DNA from: Gordoniibacillus kamchatkensis
GTDB lineage: Bacteria; Bacillota; Bacilli; Paenibacillales; NBRC-103111
Direction of reading: 5' to 3'
Assembly (NCBI RefSeq): GCF_000829455.1
Contig: NZ_JXAK01000012.1
Coordinates: forward strand, 1 to 64,000
Length of the DNA stretch: 64,000 bases
Shown: piece after piece, positions 1 through 9,345 of the stretch
How positions within the stretch are numbered: the stretch's first letter is position 1
How the letters are laid out: each line of letters starts with the position of its first letter
Translations under genes and position numbers: made by a program
The notes under the pieces: model-generated
Told to the model about the DNA's origin: nothing
What the model saw: the letters and a program-made list of their open reading frames with translations, nothing else
The model's database searches: none

Positions 1-1
1 G

Positions 2-220
2 GGCATTACTAAGCTCGAGGAGCTGGAATACATCCATACCCGCAAAACGAGCGATCTGATCGTCTTCTCGCTGCGGGCCGGCGGCCATATCGGCGGGGCC
101 TTTTACAGCGTGGCGCAGGCGGCTCGAAAGCACGGAGTTTCGGCCGAGCGGGCTTTGGCTATCGCGGAGGAACTGGCGGTGTACGCCGGCGCGCGCGGCA
201 TGGTCGGCGGACAAGCCGGC
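2..220 (+). pseudogene. ispA: Rearranged C-terminal pieces of farnesyl diphosphate synthase
   Basis: Read on the plus strand, bases 2-100 encode an IspA segment with the motif LEELEYIHTRKT followed by an LRAGG stretch. Bases 101-220 continue in the same frame with a segment ending in the conserved GMVGGQAG. In intact IspA proteins the GMVGGQ segment comes before LEELEYIH, so the order is reversed here. Both pieces also lie on the strand opposite to the N-terminal part of the gene (214-492). About 25 residues that should hold the first aspartate-rich motif and the region after it are missing. The join to the N-terminal part has the six-base microhomology GCCGGC at 215-220. This is either a real local rearrangement or a chimeric assembly. 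Confidence 0.75.
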
Positions 221-492
221 AAATCGTCATGGATGAGCGAGTACGTGTGGATCATTTCTATGGCGCAAGCAACGGGCAGCGCAGCGTCACGCGCCGCTCC
301 GAGCGCTTCGGCCGCAGCCAGCACGAGCACCGGGCGCAGCCGCTTCCCTCCGGCCATAAGCGAGTATTGCATCGACTCGCGCAGCGGGACCGGGATATCC
401 CAGTCGGCGGGCAGCGATGCTTTCAGCGCTTGCTCCACAAGCAAGGCTTGCTCTTTGATGTATTGTTCAATCGATAAGGACAAGCTGGTCAA
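214..492 (-). pseudogene. ispA: N-terminal part of farnesyl diphosphate synthase, truncated by rearrangement
   Basis: This is the start of a geranylgeranyl/farnesyl diphosphate synthase, which condenses isopentenyl diphosphate with allylic diphosphates for isoprenoid synthesis. About 93 residues are recognisable, including MAGGKRLRP and [13 protein letters not shown], which opens the first aspartate-rich motif. Homology then stops abruptly at base 214-220, where the sequence turns into inverted, reordered pieces of the same gene. The start codon is TTG at 492-490 and overlaps the xseB stop (TTGA), so it was the last gene of the nusB-folD-xseA-xseB-ispA operon. As written it cannot give a functional enzyme. 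Confidence 0.85.
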
Positions 493-749
493 TTCGGTTC
501 ACCTTTGTCTTCTGCGGCCGTCTGGAACGGTTTCTTCGTGACTCCGCATTCCCCTTCGACGAGCATTTCGATGCTGCGTTCCACTTGCTCCAGCTTTTGC
601 CCGCACAGCAGAGACAGCTTCATTCCTTCCTGGTACAGCTCGATCGCTTGCTCGAGCGGAACGTCTCCGCTCTCCAGCTTCGCCACGATCGCCTCCAGCT
701 TTTCGATCGCTTGCTCGAAGCTGATCGCCGTCGGTTGTTCGCTATTCAT
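489..749 (-). CDS. xseB: Exodeoxyribonuclease VII small subunit
   Basis: Small subunit of exonuclease VII, which degrades single-stranded DNA from both ends in complex with XseA. The 86-residue product has the typical short helical form: [27 protein letters not shown] followed by the YQEGMKLSL stretch, with an acidic tail. I chose the ATG at 749 because it lies just inside the end of xseA (8-base overlap) and gives family length. A longer reading from further upstream would run through xseA. The stop overlaps the TTG start of ispA. Confidence 0.93.
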   Translation of the reverse strand: MNSEQPTAISFEQAIEKLEAIVAKLESGDVPLEQAIELYQEGMKLSLLCGQKLEQVERSIEMLVEGECGVTKKPFQTAAEDKGEPN

Positions 750-2103
750 CCTTTTTCTCCTCCATGCCCCATACATGTGCTTGCAAACGTCCGTCCCGAA
801 GCCGCACTTTAATGACATCCCCAATCTGGACGTTCACTACGGAATTGATCAGCTTCTTTTCCTTCTCGTCGTAGACGAGACTGTAGCCGCGCTGCATCAC
901 TTTAAGCGGGCTGAGTGCGTCGAGCTGTCGCACGAGCGACCCTACGTCGCGCCGCTTGCCGCGCACGAGCGATTGCATCGCGACCGCCAGGCGGCGCTGG
1001 GTGCTATCGGTGCGGCGGCGGGCAAAGACGATTTGCTCGCGCGGGTTGAACGCCGACAGCCGGCGCTCGAGCCGAAGGCTCGCCTGGCGTGCAGCTGCCG
1101 TACGCTCCCGCACGGCGTGGCGCAGCCGGTCGCGCAGCCGGTCCAGCCGCTCGGCGGGCTGCATGAGCAGCTGGCGGCGCGGATACTGCAAATACGGCGA
1201 ACGGCGCAGCCGCTCCAACCGGTCGCGACGCCGCTGCAGCTGCCCGAGCAGCCCTTGGCTGAGCCGCTGCGACAAATAGTACAGCTGCTGCTTCAGCTCC
1301 AAATGGTGCGGCACCGCGAGTTCGGCGGCGGCGGTCGGCGTCGGCGCGCGAAGATCGGCGACGAAATCGGCGATGGTGAAATCGGTTTCGTGGCCTACGG
1401 CGGAGATGACCGGAATGCGCGATGCGGCGATGGCCCGCGCCACGATTTCTTCGTTGAACGCCCACAGCTCTTCAAGCGAACCGCCGCCGCGGCCGACGAT
1501 CAGTACGTCGACTTCGGCGAGCGCGTTCATGAGCTCGATGCCTCTTACGACCGACGGCGCCGCCCCCGTTCCTTGCACGAGCGCGGGATATAGCAAAATC
1601 GGCACGATCGGATAGCGGCGCCGCAGCGTAATGATAATATCGCGGATGGCAGCACCGGTCGGCGAGGTAATGACGCCGATCGCCGCCGGGAAGCGCGGAA
1701 TCGGCCGTTTGCGTTCTTTCGCAAACAGCCCTTCGCTTTCGAGCTTTTTTTTCAGCTGCTCGAACGCCAAATACAGATTGCCGATGCCGTCCGGCTGCAT
1801 ATGCGTAGCGTAAAACTGGTACTGCCCGTCCCGCTCGTATACGGATATGTTGCCGCGGGCGATCACTTTCGTGCCTTCGCGCGGGATAAACCCGAGCTTC
1901 TGATTATGCGATGCGAACATGATGCACTTCAGCCGGCTGTCCGCGTCTTTCAAGGTGAAATACATATGGCCGCTGGCGTGGTGCGTGAAATTGGATATTT
2001 CGCCGCGCACCCAGACGTCCTGCAGCGTATCGTCACCCTCGAGCTTCAGCTTGATGTAGCGGTTCAGCTCTTTAATCGAGAGGACTTGACGCTGCTGGTT
2101 CAT
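742..2103 (-). CDS. xseA: Exodeoxyribonuclease VII large subunit
   Basis: Catalytic large subunit of exonuclease VII, 453 residues, normal for the family. It shows the N-terminal OB-fold region ([18 protein letters not shown]), the central catalytic domain ([56 protein letters not shown]) and an arginine-rich coiled-coil C-terminal half that binds the small subunits. It overlaps folD upstream (ATGA) and xseB downstream, consistent with one transcript and coupled translation. A 362-residue open frame on the plus strand within it is a codon-bias shadow. Confidence 0.96.
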   Translation of the reverse strand: MNQQRQVLSIKELNRYIKLKLEGDDTLQDVWVRGEISNFTHHASGHMYFTLKDADSRLKCIMFASHNQKLGFIPREGTKVIARGNISVYERDGQYQFYATHMQPDGIGNLYLAFEQLKKKLESEGLFAKERKRPIPRFPAAIGVITSPTGAAIRDIIITLRRRYPIVPILLYPALVQGTGAAPSVVRGIELMNALAEVDVLIVGRGGGSLEELWAFNEEIVARAIAASRIPVISAVGHETDFTIADFVADLRAPTPTAAAELAVPHHLELKQQLYYLSQRLSQGLLGQLQRRRDRLERLRRSPYLQYPRRQLLMQPAERLDRLRDRLRHAVRERTAAARQASLRLERRLSAFNPREQIVFARRRTDSTQRRLAVAMQSLVRGKRRDVGSLVRQLDALSPLKVMQRGYSLVYDEKEKKLINSVVNVQIGDVIKVRLRDGRLQAHVWGMEEKKDE

Positions 2104-2972
2104 CCGCCCACCGCCGCCTGGGCGCCGGCCGCCCGGCGGGCGGCGTGCAGCGTGTTGCGCAGCAGCATCGTGATCGTCATCGGGCCGACGGTGCCCGGAA
2201 CCGGAGTAATGGCCCCGGCCACCTCCTTCACCGCCTCAAAATCGACGTCGCCGCACAGTTTCCCGCCTTCCGGGCGGTTCATGCCGACGTCAATCACGAC
2301 CGCGCCCGGCTTCACGTGCTCGGCGCGGATCAAGTTCGCCCGCCCGACGGCGGCGACGAGAATGTCCGCCTGGCGCGTGACGGCAGCGAGATCCGGCGTG
2401 CGCGAATGGCATATCGTTACCGTCGCATGCTCGCGCAGCAGCAGCAAGGCCATCGGCTTGCCGACGATGTTGCTGCGGCCTACGACAACGGCATGTTTGC
2501 CGGCAATGTCGGCGCCGATGTATTTCAGCACCTCGATGACGCCGGCCGGCGTGCACGGCAGCATGCCCGGCTTGCCGATCGCCAAATTGCCGACGTTGAC
2601 CGGGTGAAAGCAGTCGACGTCCTTATCCGGCATAATCGCGTCCACCACTTCTTCTTCATTGATATGGCCCGGGAGCGGGGATTGGACGAGAATGCCGTGC
2701 ACGGCAGCATTGCGGTTAAGCGACTCGATGAGAGCCACAAGCTCGTCTTGCGTCGTCGCCTCCGGCAACCGGTGCACCTCCGAGTAGATGCCGACTTGCT
2801 CGCAAGCTTTCGCCTTGTTGTTGACATAAATTTGCGACGCCGGATCTTCGCCGACGATGACGACGGCAAGCCCCGGCCGCGTGCCGGCGGCTGTCAGCGC
2901 CTCGACCTCGCGCCGAATATTGTCGCGATATTCGGCGACGATTTGTTTGCCGTTAATGATTTGTGCGGTCAT
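2100..2972 (-). CDS. folD: Methylenetetrahydrofolate dehydrogenase / cyclohydrolase
   Basis: Bifunctional enzyme that converts 5,10-methylene-THF to 5,10-methenyl-THF with NADP, then to 10-formyl-THF, supplying purine and initiator-formylation one-carbon units. The protein has 290 residues. Tyr49-x3-Lys53 (YVNNK) is the catalytic pair, QSPLPGH is at 97-103, and the NADP-binding GRSNIVGKP is at 165-173. I chose the ATG at 2972, preceded by AAGGGG, over an upstream ATG that would add six residues. Its stop overlaps the xseA start as ATGA. Confidence 0.96.
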   Translation of the reverse strand: MTAQIINGKQIVAEYRDNIRREVEALTAAGTRPGLAVVIVGEDPASQIYVNNKAKACEQVGIYSEVHRLPEATTQDELVALIESLNRNAAVHGILVQSPLPGHINEEEVVDAIMPDKDVDCFHPVNVGNLAIGKPGMLPCTPAGVIEVLKYIGADIAGKHAVVVGRSNIVGKPMALLLLREHATVTICHSRTPDLAAVTRQADILVAAVGRANLIRAEHVKPGAVVIDVGMNRPEGGKLCGDVDFEAVKEVAGAITPVPGTVGPMTITMLLRNTLHAARRAAGAQAAVGG

Positions 2973-2995
2973 GGCCGATTCCCCTTCCACCTTTG

Positions 2996-3463
2996 TTACG
3001 GCTCTAGCTGCCGCGCGTATTTTCCTTTCAGTCCGTCCAGTTCCTTGATCATTTTGCCGAGCACGCCGTTGACGAACTTGCCCGATTCTTCGGTGCCAAA
3101 ATGTTTGGCCAGCTCGATCGCTTCGTTCAGCGCGACTTTCGGCGGCACGTCGTCGCGGTACACCATCTCGTAAGCCGCCAGCCGCAGCACCTCGCGGTCG
3201 ACCCGGGACAGACGGTCCATCTGCCAGCCTTTCAAATAATCGGACAGCATTTCGTCGATCGCGGCAACGTTCCTCCTCGTTCCCTCCACGAGCTCCTGCA
3301 CGTACGCCGGCGACACTTTGTCGCCTCGGGTCGCGAGCTGTGCCTCGTTGTCGTGCTCCGCTTCGTGCACGGCCATAGCGACCGCTTCCTTCGCGGTCAC
3401 TTCGTTCATTTCAATCTGGTACAAGCTTTGAATCGCAATCTCCCGCGCTACTCTGCGCCTCAT
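2996..3463 (-). CDS. nusB: Transcription antitermination factor NusB
   Basis: NusB binds boxA RNA together with ribosomal protein S10 (NusE) and promotes antitermination on rRNA operons. The protein has 155 residues. It begins [20 protein letters not shown], typical of the family, and ends with the conserved [17 protein letters not shown] and [10 protein letters not shown]. It is a little longer than average because of a charged insert around residues 30-55. It sits between the Asp23/AmaP genes and folD, the usual Bacillales setting. Confidence 0.95.
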   Translation of the reverse strand: MRRRVAREIAIQSLYQIEMNEVTAKEAVAMAVHEAEHDNEAQLATRGDKVSPAYVQELVEGTRRNVAAIDEMLSDYLKGWQMDRLSRVDREVLRLAAYEMVYRDDVPPKVALNEAIELAKHFGTEESGKFVNGVLGKMIKELDGLKGKYARQLEP

Positions 3464-3531
3464 GCCTGACTTCCTCCTCTGGCTTCACGCCTCACCGGGC
3501 AACAAAAAAATCCATGGAAGACCCAAGGATT

Positions 3532-3759
3532 TCAGCGGAACAATCTCCATTTGTCCGATAGCTGGCGCCATAGCTCCTGCAAGGGAAACAGTTCTTCCCG
3601 GTTGTCTACCTTCTTGCCGATATAATACCCTACGAAGGAAATAAAAGCAAATATGAGCATGTCCCAGAAGCCGAAAAACAAATAAATGAAGCCGCAAACG
3701 ATGCCTGCGGCGGTGCCGACGGTTTTGCCCCGATGATGCTCCCACAGCTCATTCCACAC
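3532..3759 (-). CDS. DUF2273 small membrane protein
   Basis: A 75-residue protein with two hydrophobic stretches (about residues 14-30 and 32-48), separated by a short turn, and a polar C-terminus ending WRQLSDKWRLFR. It matches the DUF2273 family, which is regularly found beside AmaP and Asp23 genes. The start is GTG with GAGGTG upstream, and it lies 12 bases downstream of amaP. Its function is unknown. By context it probably belongs to the AmaP-Asp23 membrane-anchored envelope-stress complex. Confidence 0.8.
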   Translation of the reverse strand: MWNELWEHHRGKTVGTAAGIVCGFIYLFFGFWDMLIFAFISFVGYYIGKKVDNREELFPLQELWRQLSDKWRLFR

Positions 3760-3771
3760 GGAGCTTCACCT

Positions 3772-4332
3772 CTATTCCACACGGCTCTTGAACGTCGGCG
3801 CGGACTGCACGATATTGGCGACGAAGACCGTCACGGAAGCGACAGGAATTCCTGTAATTTCTTCCACCAGCTCCTTAACGGTGCGCTGCATATCTTCGGT
3901 CAATTCGGGAATCGACGTTTCGCCGTCGACGAGCGCGCGAATGACGATTTCAATTCCGGACGGGCTGACGCGGACGCGGGACTTCACGTCTTTGACGCCC
4001 CGGCTGCGGCTTGCCGCTTTCAGCGAAAGATTTTCCACCGTATCGAGCGAGATGCGAATGTCGCCGTAATCGGTCCGCTGATCGATGGACGGCGCTTGCG
4101 CGCGGCCTCGGCGCAGCGTAACGACCAGGAAGCGGATGCTGATGACGAGCACTAGAAGTCCAACGACGATAGCCGTATATGCTGTCGGCAGGTCGTGATA
4201 CAGCTGGCGTACCGCCGCCAGCGCCTGCTGTTCCGGAATCCAGGAAAACGTAGCCACAAGCACGACCGCGGAGGAGATCAGGGTAATTAGAGTGAAGACG
4301 AATAGCAGGAGCCTGTCCAAAATTTTGACCAC
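3772..4332 (-). CDS. amaP: Alkaline shock response membrane anchor AmaP
   Basis: In Staphylococcus aureus AmaP anchors Asp23 to the membrane. This protein has two N-terminal membrane segments (LLLFVFTLITLISSAVVLV and, after a short loop, AIVVGLLVLVISIRFLVV), followed by an Asp23-like soluble domain ending GIPVASVTVFVANIVQ. I chose the GTG at 4332, which has GGAAGGGG about nine bases upstream and gives 186 residues. The open frame extends about 30 residues further with a basic sequence that does not look like part of the family. It is followed by the DUF2273 gene and preceded by asp23. Confidence 0.85.
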   Translation of the reverse strand: MVKILDRLLLFVFTLITLISSAVVLVATFSWIPEQQALAAVRQLYHDLPTAYTAIVVGLLVLVISIRFLVVTLRRGRAQAPSIDQRTDYGDIRISLDTVENLSLKAASRSRGVKDVKSRVRVSPSGIEIVIRALVDGETSIPELTEDMQRTVKELVEEITGIPVASVTVFVANIVQSAPTFKSRVE

Positions 4333-4427
4333 GAAGCTTGTCCCCTTCCGTGATTGTTTCAATCCGCGCTCTCGCGCAGGGAGCGACATTGAAAACCCCC
4401 TGACTGTCAGGGGTTTCGACATGCCGT

Positions 4428-4841
4428 TTATTTTACTCGTTGTACTGCAGGCTCTTCTTCGGCAGCCGGCTTCTCCGGGCTTTTGAACATAACGTCGTGG
4501 ATATGGACGTTCACCTCGACTACATCGAGCCCCGTCATCGATTCGATCGCTTGCTTCACGTTCTTTTGGATGTCGCCGGCAACTTCGGGAATTCGAGTCC
4601 CGTACTCAATGACGATGGACACGTCGATCGCCGCTTCGCGCTGGCCGACATCGACCTTCACGCCTTTGGCCAAATTTTTGCGGCCGAGAAGCTCGGCAAT
4701 GCCGCCTGCGAAACCGCCGCTCATGCCGGCTACGCCTTCCACCTCGATCGCCGCAAGCCCCGCGATGACCGCAATGACTTCCGGCGCAATCTGAATCGTG
4801 CCCATATCCGTCTTCTCGTAATCGGGAGCGATTGTGCTCAT
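4428..4841 (-). CDS. Asp23/Gls24 family envelope stress protein
   Basis: A 137-residue Asp23-family protein (YqhY in B. subtilis). It has the characteristic start MGTIQIAPEVIAVIAGLAAIEVEGV, a glycine-rich loop, the beta-rich core AAIDVSIVIEYGTRIPEVA and the VVEVNVHIHDV motif, with a charged tail. In S. aureus Asp23 forms an abundant membrane-associated layer through AmaP. The two genes downstream encode AmaP and DUF2273. In B. subtilis loss of YqhY disturbs acetyl-CoA carboxylase activity, which fits the position right after accB-accC. Confidence 0.93.
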   Translation of the reverse strand: MSTIAPDYEKTDMGTIQIAPEVIAVIAGLAAIEVEGVAGMSGGFAGGIAELLGRKNLAKGVKVDVGQREAAIDVSIVIEYGTRIPEVAGDIQKNVKQAIESMTGLDVVEVNVHIHDVMFKSPEKPAAEEEPAVQRVK

Positions 4842-4929
4842 GCTAGCGCACCTCCTGATTGGTTTGAAACGCTCGTACTTATTTAATAACTATACCATTT
4901 CGGCAAAAATATGACAAACCCTTCAAGTT

Positions 4930-6288
4930 CTAAGAGTTCGGATCGTTTACGTCGTGCTCTTCCAGAAACTTGATATCGTGGGTGCCCGCCAAAAAGGTAC
5001 GATGATCGAGCAGCTTCAAATGGAACGGAATCGTCGTGTGCACGCCTTCGATAGCGAATTCTTCGAGCGCGCGTTTCATCCGGGCGACGGCTTCGCCCCG
5101 CGTAGGCGCCCAAACGATCAGCTTCGCAACCATCGAGTCGTAGTGCGGCGAAATCGTATAGCCCGGATAAACGGCGCTGTCCACCCGCACGCCGTAACCG
5201 CCCGGCGGCAAATAAAATTTCACTTGTCCCGGCGACGGCATGAAATTGCGGTTCGGATCCTCGGCGTTAATGCGGCACTCGATCGACCAGCCGTCGATCT
5301 GCACATCGTCCTGCGTGAACGACAGCGGTTCGCCTTCGCCGATGCGAATCATCTCTTTGATCAGGTCGATGCCGGTAATCATTTCCGTCACCGGGTGCTC
5401 GACCTGAATGCGCGTATTCATTTCCATAAAATAAAACTTGCCGTCCGGTCCGAGCAAAAACTCCAGCGTCCCCGCGCCTGCGTAATCGACCGCTTTCGCC
5501 GCACGCACGGCGGCTTCGCCCATCTGGCGGCGCGTTTCCGGCGTCAAGATCGGGCACGGCGCTTCTTCCACGAGCTTCTGGCGGCGGCGCTGCACGGAGC
5601 AATCGCGCTCGCCAAGGTGCACGACGTTGCCGTGCTTGTCGGCGATGATCTGGATCTCGACGTGCTTCATGCCCGTCAAGTATTTCTCCAAATAAACGCC
5701 GGAGTTGCCGAAGTTCGCTTGCGCTTCCTGCTGCGCGACGGTGATTTGGGCGATGAGCGTCTCTTCGTCTTCGGCGATGCGGATGCCTTTGCCGCCGCCG
5801 CCGGCCGTCGCCTTGATGATGACCGGATAGCCGATGTCGCGGGCGATGGCGACGGCGTCCTCCACCGTTTCCACAAGGCCGTCGGAGCCGGGAATAACAG
5901 GCACCTTGGCCGCTTTCATCGTCTGCTTGGCGACCGACTTGTCCCCCATCTTCGTGATGGCGTCCGCGGACGGGCCGATAAACGTAACGCCGCACTGCTC
6001 GCATATTTCAGCGAAGTCCGCATTCTCCGACAAAAAGCCGTAGCCGGGATGGATCGCGTCCGTTTCGGTGAGCAGGGCCACGCTCATAATGTTCGTAAAG
6101 TTCAAGTAGCTTTCCTTCGAAATCGTCGGACCGATGCAGTACGCCTCGTCGGCGAGGCGGACGTGCAGAGCATCGCGGTCGGCTTCGGAGTAGACGGCGA
6201 CCGTTTCAATGCCGAGCTCGCGGCAAGCGCGAATGATGCGGACGGCGATTTCCCCGCGGTTCGCCACCAAAATTTTGTGAAACTTCAT
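4930..6288 (-). CDS. accC: Acetyl-CoA carboxylase, biotin carboxylase subunit
   Basis: Carboxylates biotin on AccB with ATP and bicarbonate, the first half-reaction of malonyl-CoA synthesis. The 452-residue ATP-grasp protein begins [15 protein letters not shown]. The glycine-rich ATP loop GGGGKG is at 163-168, and the catalytic [12 protein letters not shown] is at 289-300. It lies 24 bases downstream of accB with GGAGG before the ATG, so the two form an operon that probably continues into asp23. Plus-strand open frames here are shadows. Confidence 0.97.
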   Translation of the reverse strand: MKFHKILVANRGEIAVRIIRACRELGIETVAVYSEADRDALHVRLADEAYCIGPTISKESYLNFTNIMSVALLTETDAIHPGYGFLSENADFAEICEQCGVTFIGPSADAITKMGDKSVAKQTMKAAKVPVIPGSDGLVETVEDAVAIARDIGYPVIIKATAGGGGKGIRIAEDEETLIAQITVAQQEAQANFGNSGVYLEKYLTGMKHVEIQIIADKHGNVVHLGERDCSVQRRRQKLVEEAPCPILTPETRRQMGEAAVRAAKAVDYAGAGTLEFLLGPDGKFYFMEMNTRIQVEHPVTEMITGIDLIKEMIRIGEGEPLSFTQDDVQIDGWSIECRINAEDPNRNFMPSPGQVKFYLPPGGYGVRVDSAVYPGYTISPHYDSMVAKLIVWAPTRGEAVARMKRALEEFAIEGVHTTIPFHLKLLDHRTFLAGTHDIKFLEEHDVNDPNS

Positions 6289-6312
6289 TAGGTTCCCTCC
6301 TGAGGCTGACGC

Positions 6313-6810
6313 TTAATGAGGCTTGACCAGGAACAAGGGCTGCCCGTATTCGACGAGCTGTCCGTTCTCCACGAGAATGTCGACGATTTCGCCGTTCACT
6401 TCGGCCTCAATCTGGTTCATCAGCTTCATCGCTTCGATAATGCAGACGGTCGTCTTGTCGCTTACTTTCGAGCCGCGGGTGACGAACGGTGCGGCGCCCG
6501 GGGACGGCGCTGCATAGAACGTCCCGACCATCGGCGATACGATTTTATGTAAGCCGGCATCTTCTTCTCCGGAAGCGGCTTGGTCGGCTGCTGCGGCGGG
6601 CCCCCCGGCTGCAGCGGCCGGAGCAAACGGCGCCGGGGCGCTGACAACAGGCGTAAAGGTGTGCTGGGCAGCGGGCGCCACGATGACGGACTCCGTCTTG
6701 CCCGGCTTTCGGATCAGCAGGTGCGAGCCTTCATTTTCGATCTCCAATTCGTGCAAGGACGTTTGGTCCATCAATTTCATCAATTCTTTGATTTCGCTTA
6801 GCTTGAACAC
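6313..6810 (-). CDS. accB: Acetyl-CoA carboxylase, biotin carboxyl carrier protein
   Basis: Carries biotin between AccC and the carboxyltransferase in fatty-acid synthesis. The 165-residue protein has an N-terminal helical region ([15 protein letters not shown]), a flexible Ala/Pro linker (about 45-85) and a C-terminal biotinyl domain with EAMKLMN at 126-132; Lys129 is the biotinylated residue. I chose the GTG at 6810, which has GAAGGAG upstream and matches the normal length. The open frame runs about 65 codons further upstream with unrelated sequence. A sigma-A-like promoter lies about 50-80 bases before it. Confidence 0.95.
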   Translation of the reverse strand: MFKLSEIKELMKLMDQTSLHELEIENEGSHLLIRKPGKTESVIVAPAAQHTFTPVVSAPAPFAPAAAAGGPAAAADQAASGEEDAGLHKIVSPMVGTFYAAPSPGAAPFVTRGSKVSDKTTVCIIEAMKLMNQIEAEVNGEIVDILVENGQLVEYGQPLFLVKPH

Positions 6811-6858
6811 TAAAGGCTTCACTCCTTCAATATTTGTGAAGTCGGACACAACGGTAGT

Positions 6859-6888
6859 ATTATAACCCACAAACGAAGGAAATGGAAA
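6859..6888 (-). promoter_or_regulatory. Probable sigma-A promoter of accBC
   Basis: On the minus strand a perfect TATAAT (plus 6859-6864) is preceded by an 18-base spacer and TTTCCA (plus 6883-6888), four of six matches to TTGACA. It sits in the gap between spoIIIAH and accB and points to accB. No FapR-type operator was recognised here. Confidence 0.5.
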
Positions 6889-6985
6889 GAGCCCGTTTGG
6901 CGCGAAGGCGGCGAAACGGCTCTGCTGCAAGTTCGCATGCCGCTTGACGCCCTCGCGTTCGGCCGGGCTCCCGGGCGTTCGTCGC

Positions 6986-7783
6986 TTAAGGCAAGTACTG
7001 CACAACCACTTTATCTTGACCGATGCTCATTTCTTGCATCGTCAGATCGACGATCGCCACCGCTTGCGCAGCGGTCAGCTTCTCCGCCTGCACCGCCACT
7101 TTATATTTCTCTCCGTCTTTTGTCACAACCGCATTCGGATATTGCTTCGTCAGCTGCGACTCCAGATTTTGCATTTTCGTATTCATGTCCTGCAGCTTTT
7201 GCAGGTCGTTGTACGCTTTCTCCAGGTTTTGCGTGGACTCTTTGGAGCTGGACGTAATGCTCATGAGCTGTTCCGTCTGCTTGGAAACCTCTTCGTCGCG
7301 CTTCAGCTGCTGGTCGGCGAAGTAGTTGCTGCCGCTAAGCGCCGCGCTCGTCATCGTGTCGAGCACTTGCGCATCCGTTTTCGCTTTGTCGGCGTTGCCC
7401 GTTTGCGCCGTCTTTTGGCCGCTCGCCGTTTTATCGGTCGCTTTGGCGTCGGGTGCTTTGGAACCGGTCGCTTTGGCGTCAGGCGCCGTCGCTTTCGCAT
7501 CCGGGGCCGTCGTCTTCCCATCGGCCGCTTTGCCGTTCGCTTGCGCCGTCTGCTGGTTCGGATCCGGCTTCACTTCCACTTTGGCGGTGTCTTTGCTGTC
7601 CACTTTGGCGCCGTTTGGATCTTTCAAATCGATCGCTACCGGCGTGCCGACGCTTTTATCGCTGCCGCTCGCCGTCGTCACGTCGACCTTCGAAGTGTCT
7701 TCCGTGAACAAGTAGTAGGCGGACAATACCACCATCAGGCTCAGCATCGATACTAACCAAATCGTTTGTCTTTTTGCGTTCAT
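6986..7783 (-). CDS. spoIIIAH: Stage III sporulation protein AH
   Basis: Mother-cell component of the SpoIIIA-SpoIIQ channel; its soluble domain interlocks with SpoIIQ across the intermembrane space. The 265-residue protein has one membrane segment at about residues 8-26. A long low-complexity Ala/Lys/Asp/Thr linker covers about 35-135, with the heptad APDAKAT repeated at 93-99, 100-106 and 110-116. The conserved YscJ/FliF-like domain follows ([18 protein letters not shown] and [22 protein letters not shown]). It is longer than the 218-residue B. subtilis protein because of the linker. A strong AAGGAGG precedes the ATG. Last gene of the spoIIIA operon. Confidence 0.96.
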   Translation of the reverse strand: MNAKRQTIWLVSMLSLMVVLSAYYLFTEDTSKVDVTTASGSDKSVGTPVAIDLKDPNGAKVDSKDTAKVEVKPDPNQQTAQANGKAADGKTTAPDAKATAPDAKATGSKAPDAKATDKTASGQKTAQTGNADKAKTDAQVLDTMTSAALSGSNYFADQQLKRDEEVSKQTEQLMSITSSSKESTQNLEKAYNDLQKLQDMNTKMQNLESQLTKQYPNAVVTKDGEKYKVAVQAEKLTAAQAVAIVDLTMQEMSIGQDKVVVQYLP

Positions 7784-7801
7784 TGTTACTACCTCCTTAG
7801 G

Positions 7802-8446
7802 TTATTGGGATTGTTTCCTCGGCAGGATGGAGATGCGGTGCGCCGGTACGTCCAGCCCGCGTTCGACCGCCTCGGCGATCATCTTCTTCACGACGGCGTT
7901 CTCCGCGCCTTTGGCGACGACGAGCACCCCGCGAATTTTCGGCTTAATATATTTCGTCACGAGCGGCTGCTGGGCGCCGGACACTTGGTACAGCACCACT
8001 TCGCCGCTGCTCGTCACTTCGGTGATGTTGCGGTTCGCGCCGTTTTGGTCTTTCTCGTTCGTGACCTGCTGCGTGTTTTTCACGTTTTTCTCGACGTCCA
8101 CCTCTTCGGTCGACTCGATCGTGACGAGCACTTCGACGTCGCCGACGCCTACAATTTTGCGCAAAATGTCTTGCAGCTGCGATTCGTACGCCTGCTCGTA
8201 CTCGCGAAACCTGGATGCGTCTTTGGCGCCCGAACCGAAGGCCGGCTGGCTCGGCTGCGCAGGCGGCGGCCCGGCGCCTCCTTGGCTGATCGGCTCGAGC
8301 TTCGTCACGTTGACGAAGGAGCTGAGGATCATGATCGCTGCGCCGATCAGGGCGATGATCAGAAGCCAGAGGAAAGGCCGCGACCGTTTCGATCCGTTCG
8401 GTCCGCCTCCGAACCGCTGCTCCAACCAATTCATGAATTTTCCCAT
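7802..8446 (-). CDS. spoIIIAG: Stage III sporulation protein AG
   Basis: Ring-forming component of the SpoIIIA channel between mother cell and forespore. In B. subtilis SpoIIIAG assembles into a large ring with a YscJ/FliF-like fold. This 214-residue protein has one membrane segment (about 25-42, FLWLLIIALIGAAIMIL), a Gly/Pro-rich linker, then the conserved domain with ILRKIVGVGDVEVLVTIES and the C-terminal PKIRGVLVVAKGAENAVVKK. It is 18 bases upstream of spoIIIAH. Confidence 0.95.
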   Translation of the reverse strand: MGKFMNWLEQRFGGGPNGSKRSRPFLWLLIIALIGAAIMILSSFVNVTKLEPISQGGAGPPPAQPSQPAFGSGAKDASRFREYEQAYESQLQDILRKIVGVGDVEVLVTIESTEEVDVEKNVKNTQQVTNEKDQNGANRNITEVTSSGEVVLYQVSGAQQPLVTKYIKPKIRGVLVVAKGAENAVVKKMIAEAVERGLDVPAHRISILPRKQSQ

Positions 8447-8530
8447 TGCTTCTAGTCACCTCACTTAGGGTAAGTGCCTCGGGGCTCCGCTCCGCGCTCG
8501 GCATTGTCGGCTTATTCGCCATCGGTTCCG

Positions 8531-9295
8531 CTAAGAAGCGTGCGCGTCGCCGGAGTAGAGCACGTGGACCCGATCCGGCGAGAGCTGGTACTCTTTGACG
8601 AGAACTCGGGAGACGGCAGTCTGGTCCTGGCGGTACGGCGCGGGCAGCACGCCCCCCGCGGGGGCGGCGGCTGCCGATGTATGATCATCCGAGCCGCTGC
8701 CGATGCGGATTCGCACCGGGTCGACCGGTTTGATTTCGATAGCTAACGGCTTGCCAATCTGTCCTGCCGTCCCGCCGGAAGATGCATCCGGTTTGGCGCT
8801 ATCTCCGACTGCGGCGGCCGGCGGCTGCGGCGGGCCAAGCGTGACCCGGACGTTCTCGATATAAGGCTTGTCGCGCTTGTCCGTGCCGGTCGTAACTTGT
8901 ACGGCCGTAATCGGCAGCTCCGTCTCGCCTTGCAGGCGATCCTTGATTTGCGCCGCCAGCTGCGTTTCGACGAGCCGTTTTTCCTGCTGCGCGTTCACAG
9001 CTTTCAGCTGCTCCGCTTGGCGCTGGATCGCCTCCAGCGATGGCATCGCCCCGCCCGCTTGAGCGGCGGCAGCCATGCGCGCTTCCTGATCTCCGACTAG
9101 CGCGAACAGCTTCTCCGGCTGCCAACTGCGCTGAAATAACTGGATGAGCGGGGACAGCAGCGTCAGCAGCACGAACAAGCTCATGACGGTGCGGACATAG
9201 CGCTGCATCGCGGAGTTCGGCAGCAGCAGATCGACGAAAGTCGCGAGCATAATGACAGTAATGACCGTTTTCAGCCAGACGCTCATGCCCAGCAT
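8531..9295 (-). CDS. spoIIIAF: Stage III sporulation protein AF
   Basis: Membrane protein of the SpoIIIA complex with a C-terminal ring-building-motif domain. The 254-residue product has two N-terminal hydrophobic segments (VITVIMLATFVDLLLP and VMSLFVLLTLLSPLIQLF). A long soluble region rich in Gln/Ala/Glu follows, then a C-terminal domain ending YQLSPDRVHVLYSG. I chose the ATG at 9295, which has GGGGAGGGG upstream; the open frame extends further into spoIIIAE without family similarity. Pro/Ala/Gly-rich inserts around 165-215 make it longer than B. subtilis SpoIIIAF. Confidence 0.93.
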   Translation of the reverse strand: MLGMSVWLKTVITVIMLATFVDLLLPNSAMQRYVRTVMSLFVLLTLLSPLIQLFQRSWQPEKLFALVGDQEARMAAAAQAGGAMPSLEAIQRQAEQLKAVNAQQEKRLVETQLAAQIKDRLQGETELPITAVQVTTGTDKRDKPYIENVRVTLGPPQPPAAAVGDSAKPDASSGGTAGQIGKPLAIEIKPVDPVRIRIGSGSDDHTSAAAAPAGGVLPAPYRQDQTAVSRVLVKEYQLSPDRVHVLYSGDAHAS

Positions 9296-9345
9296 CCGCT
9301 TCCCCTCCCCCCTAATGAATATAGCCCCTTCCCGAGTAAGGCCGC

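Noticed and set aside
505-1593. A 362-codon plus-strand open frame opposite xseA
   Set aside because: It mirrors xseA codons and has no ribosome-binding site or family features. GC-rich third positions routinely create long antisense frames.
4954-6291. A 445-codon plus-strand open frame opposite accC
   Set aside because: Exact antisense of a highly conserved gene, with His/Arg/Asp-rich composition typical of shadow frames.
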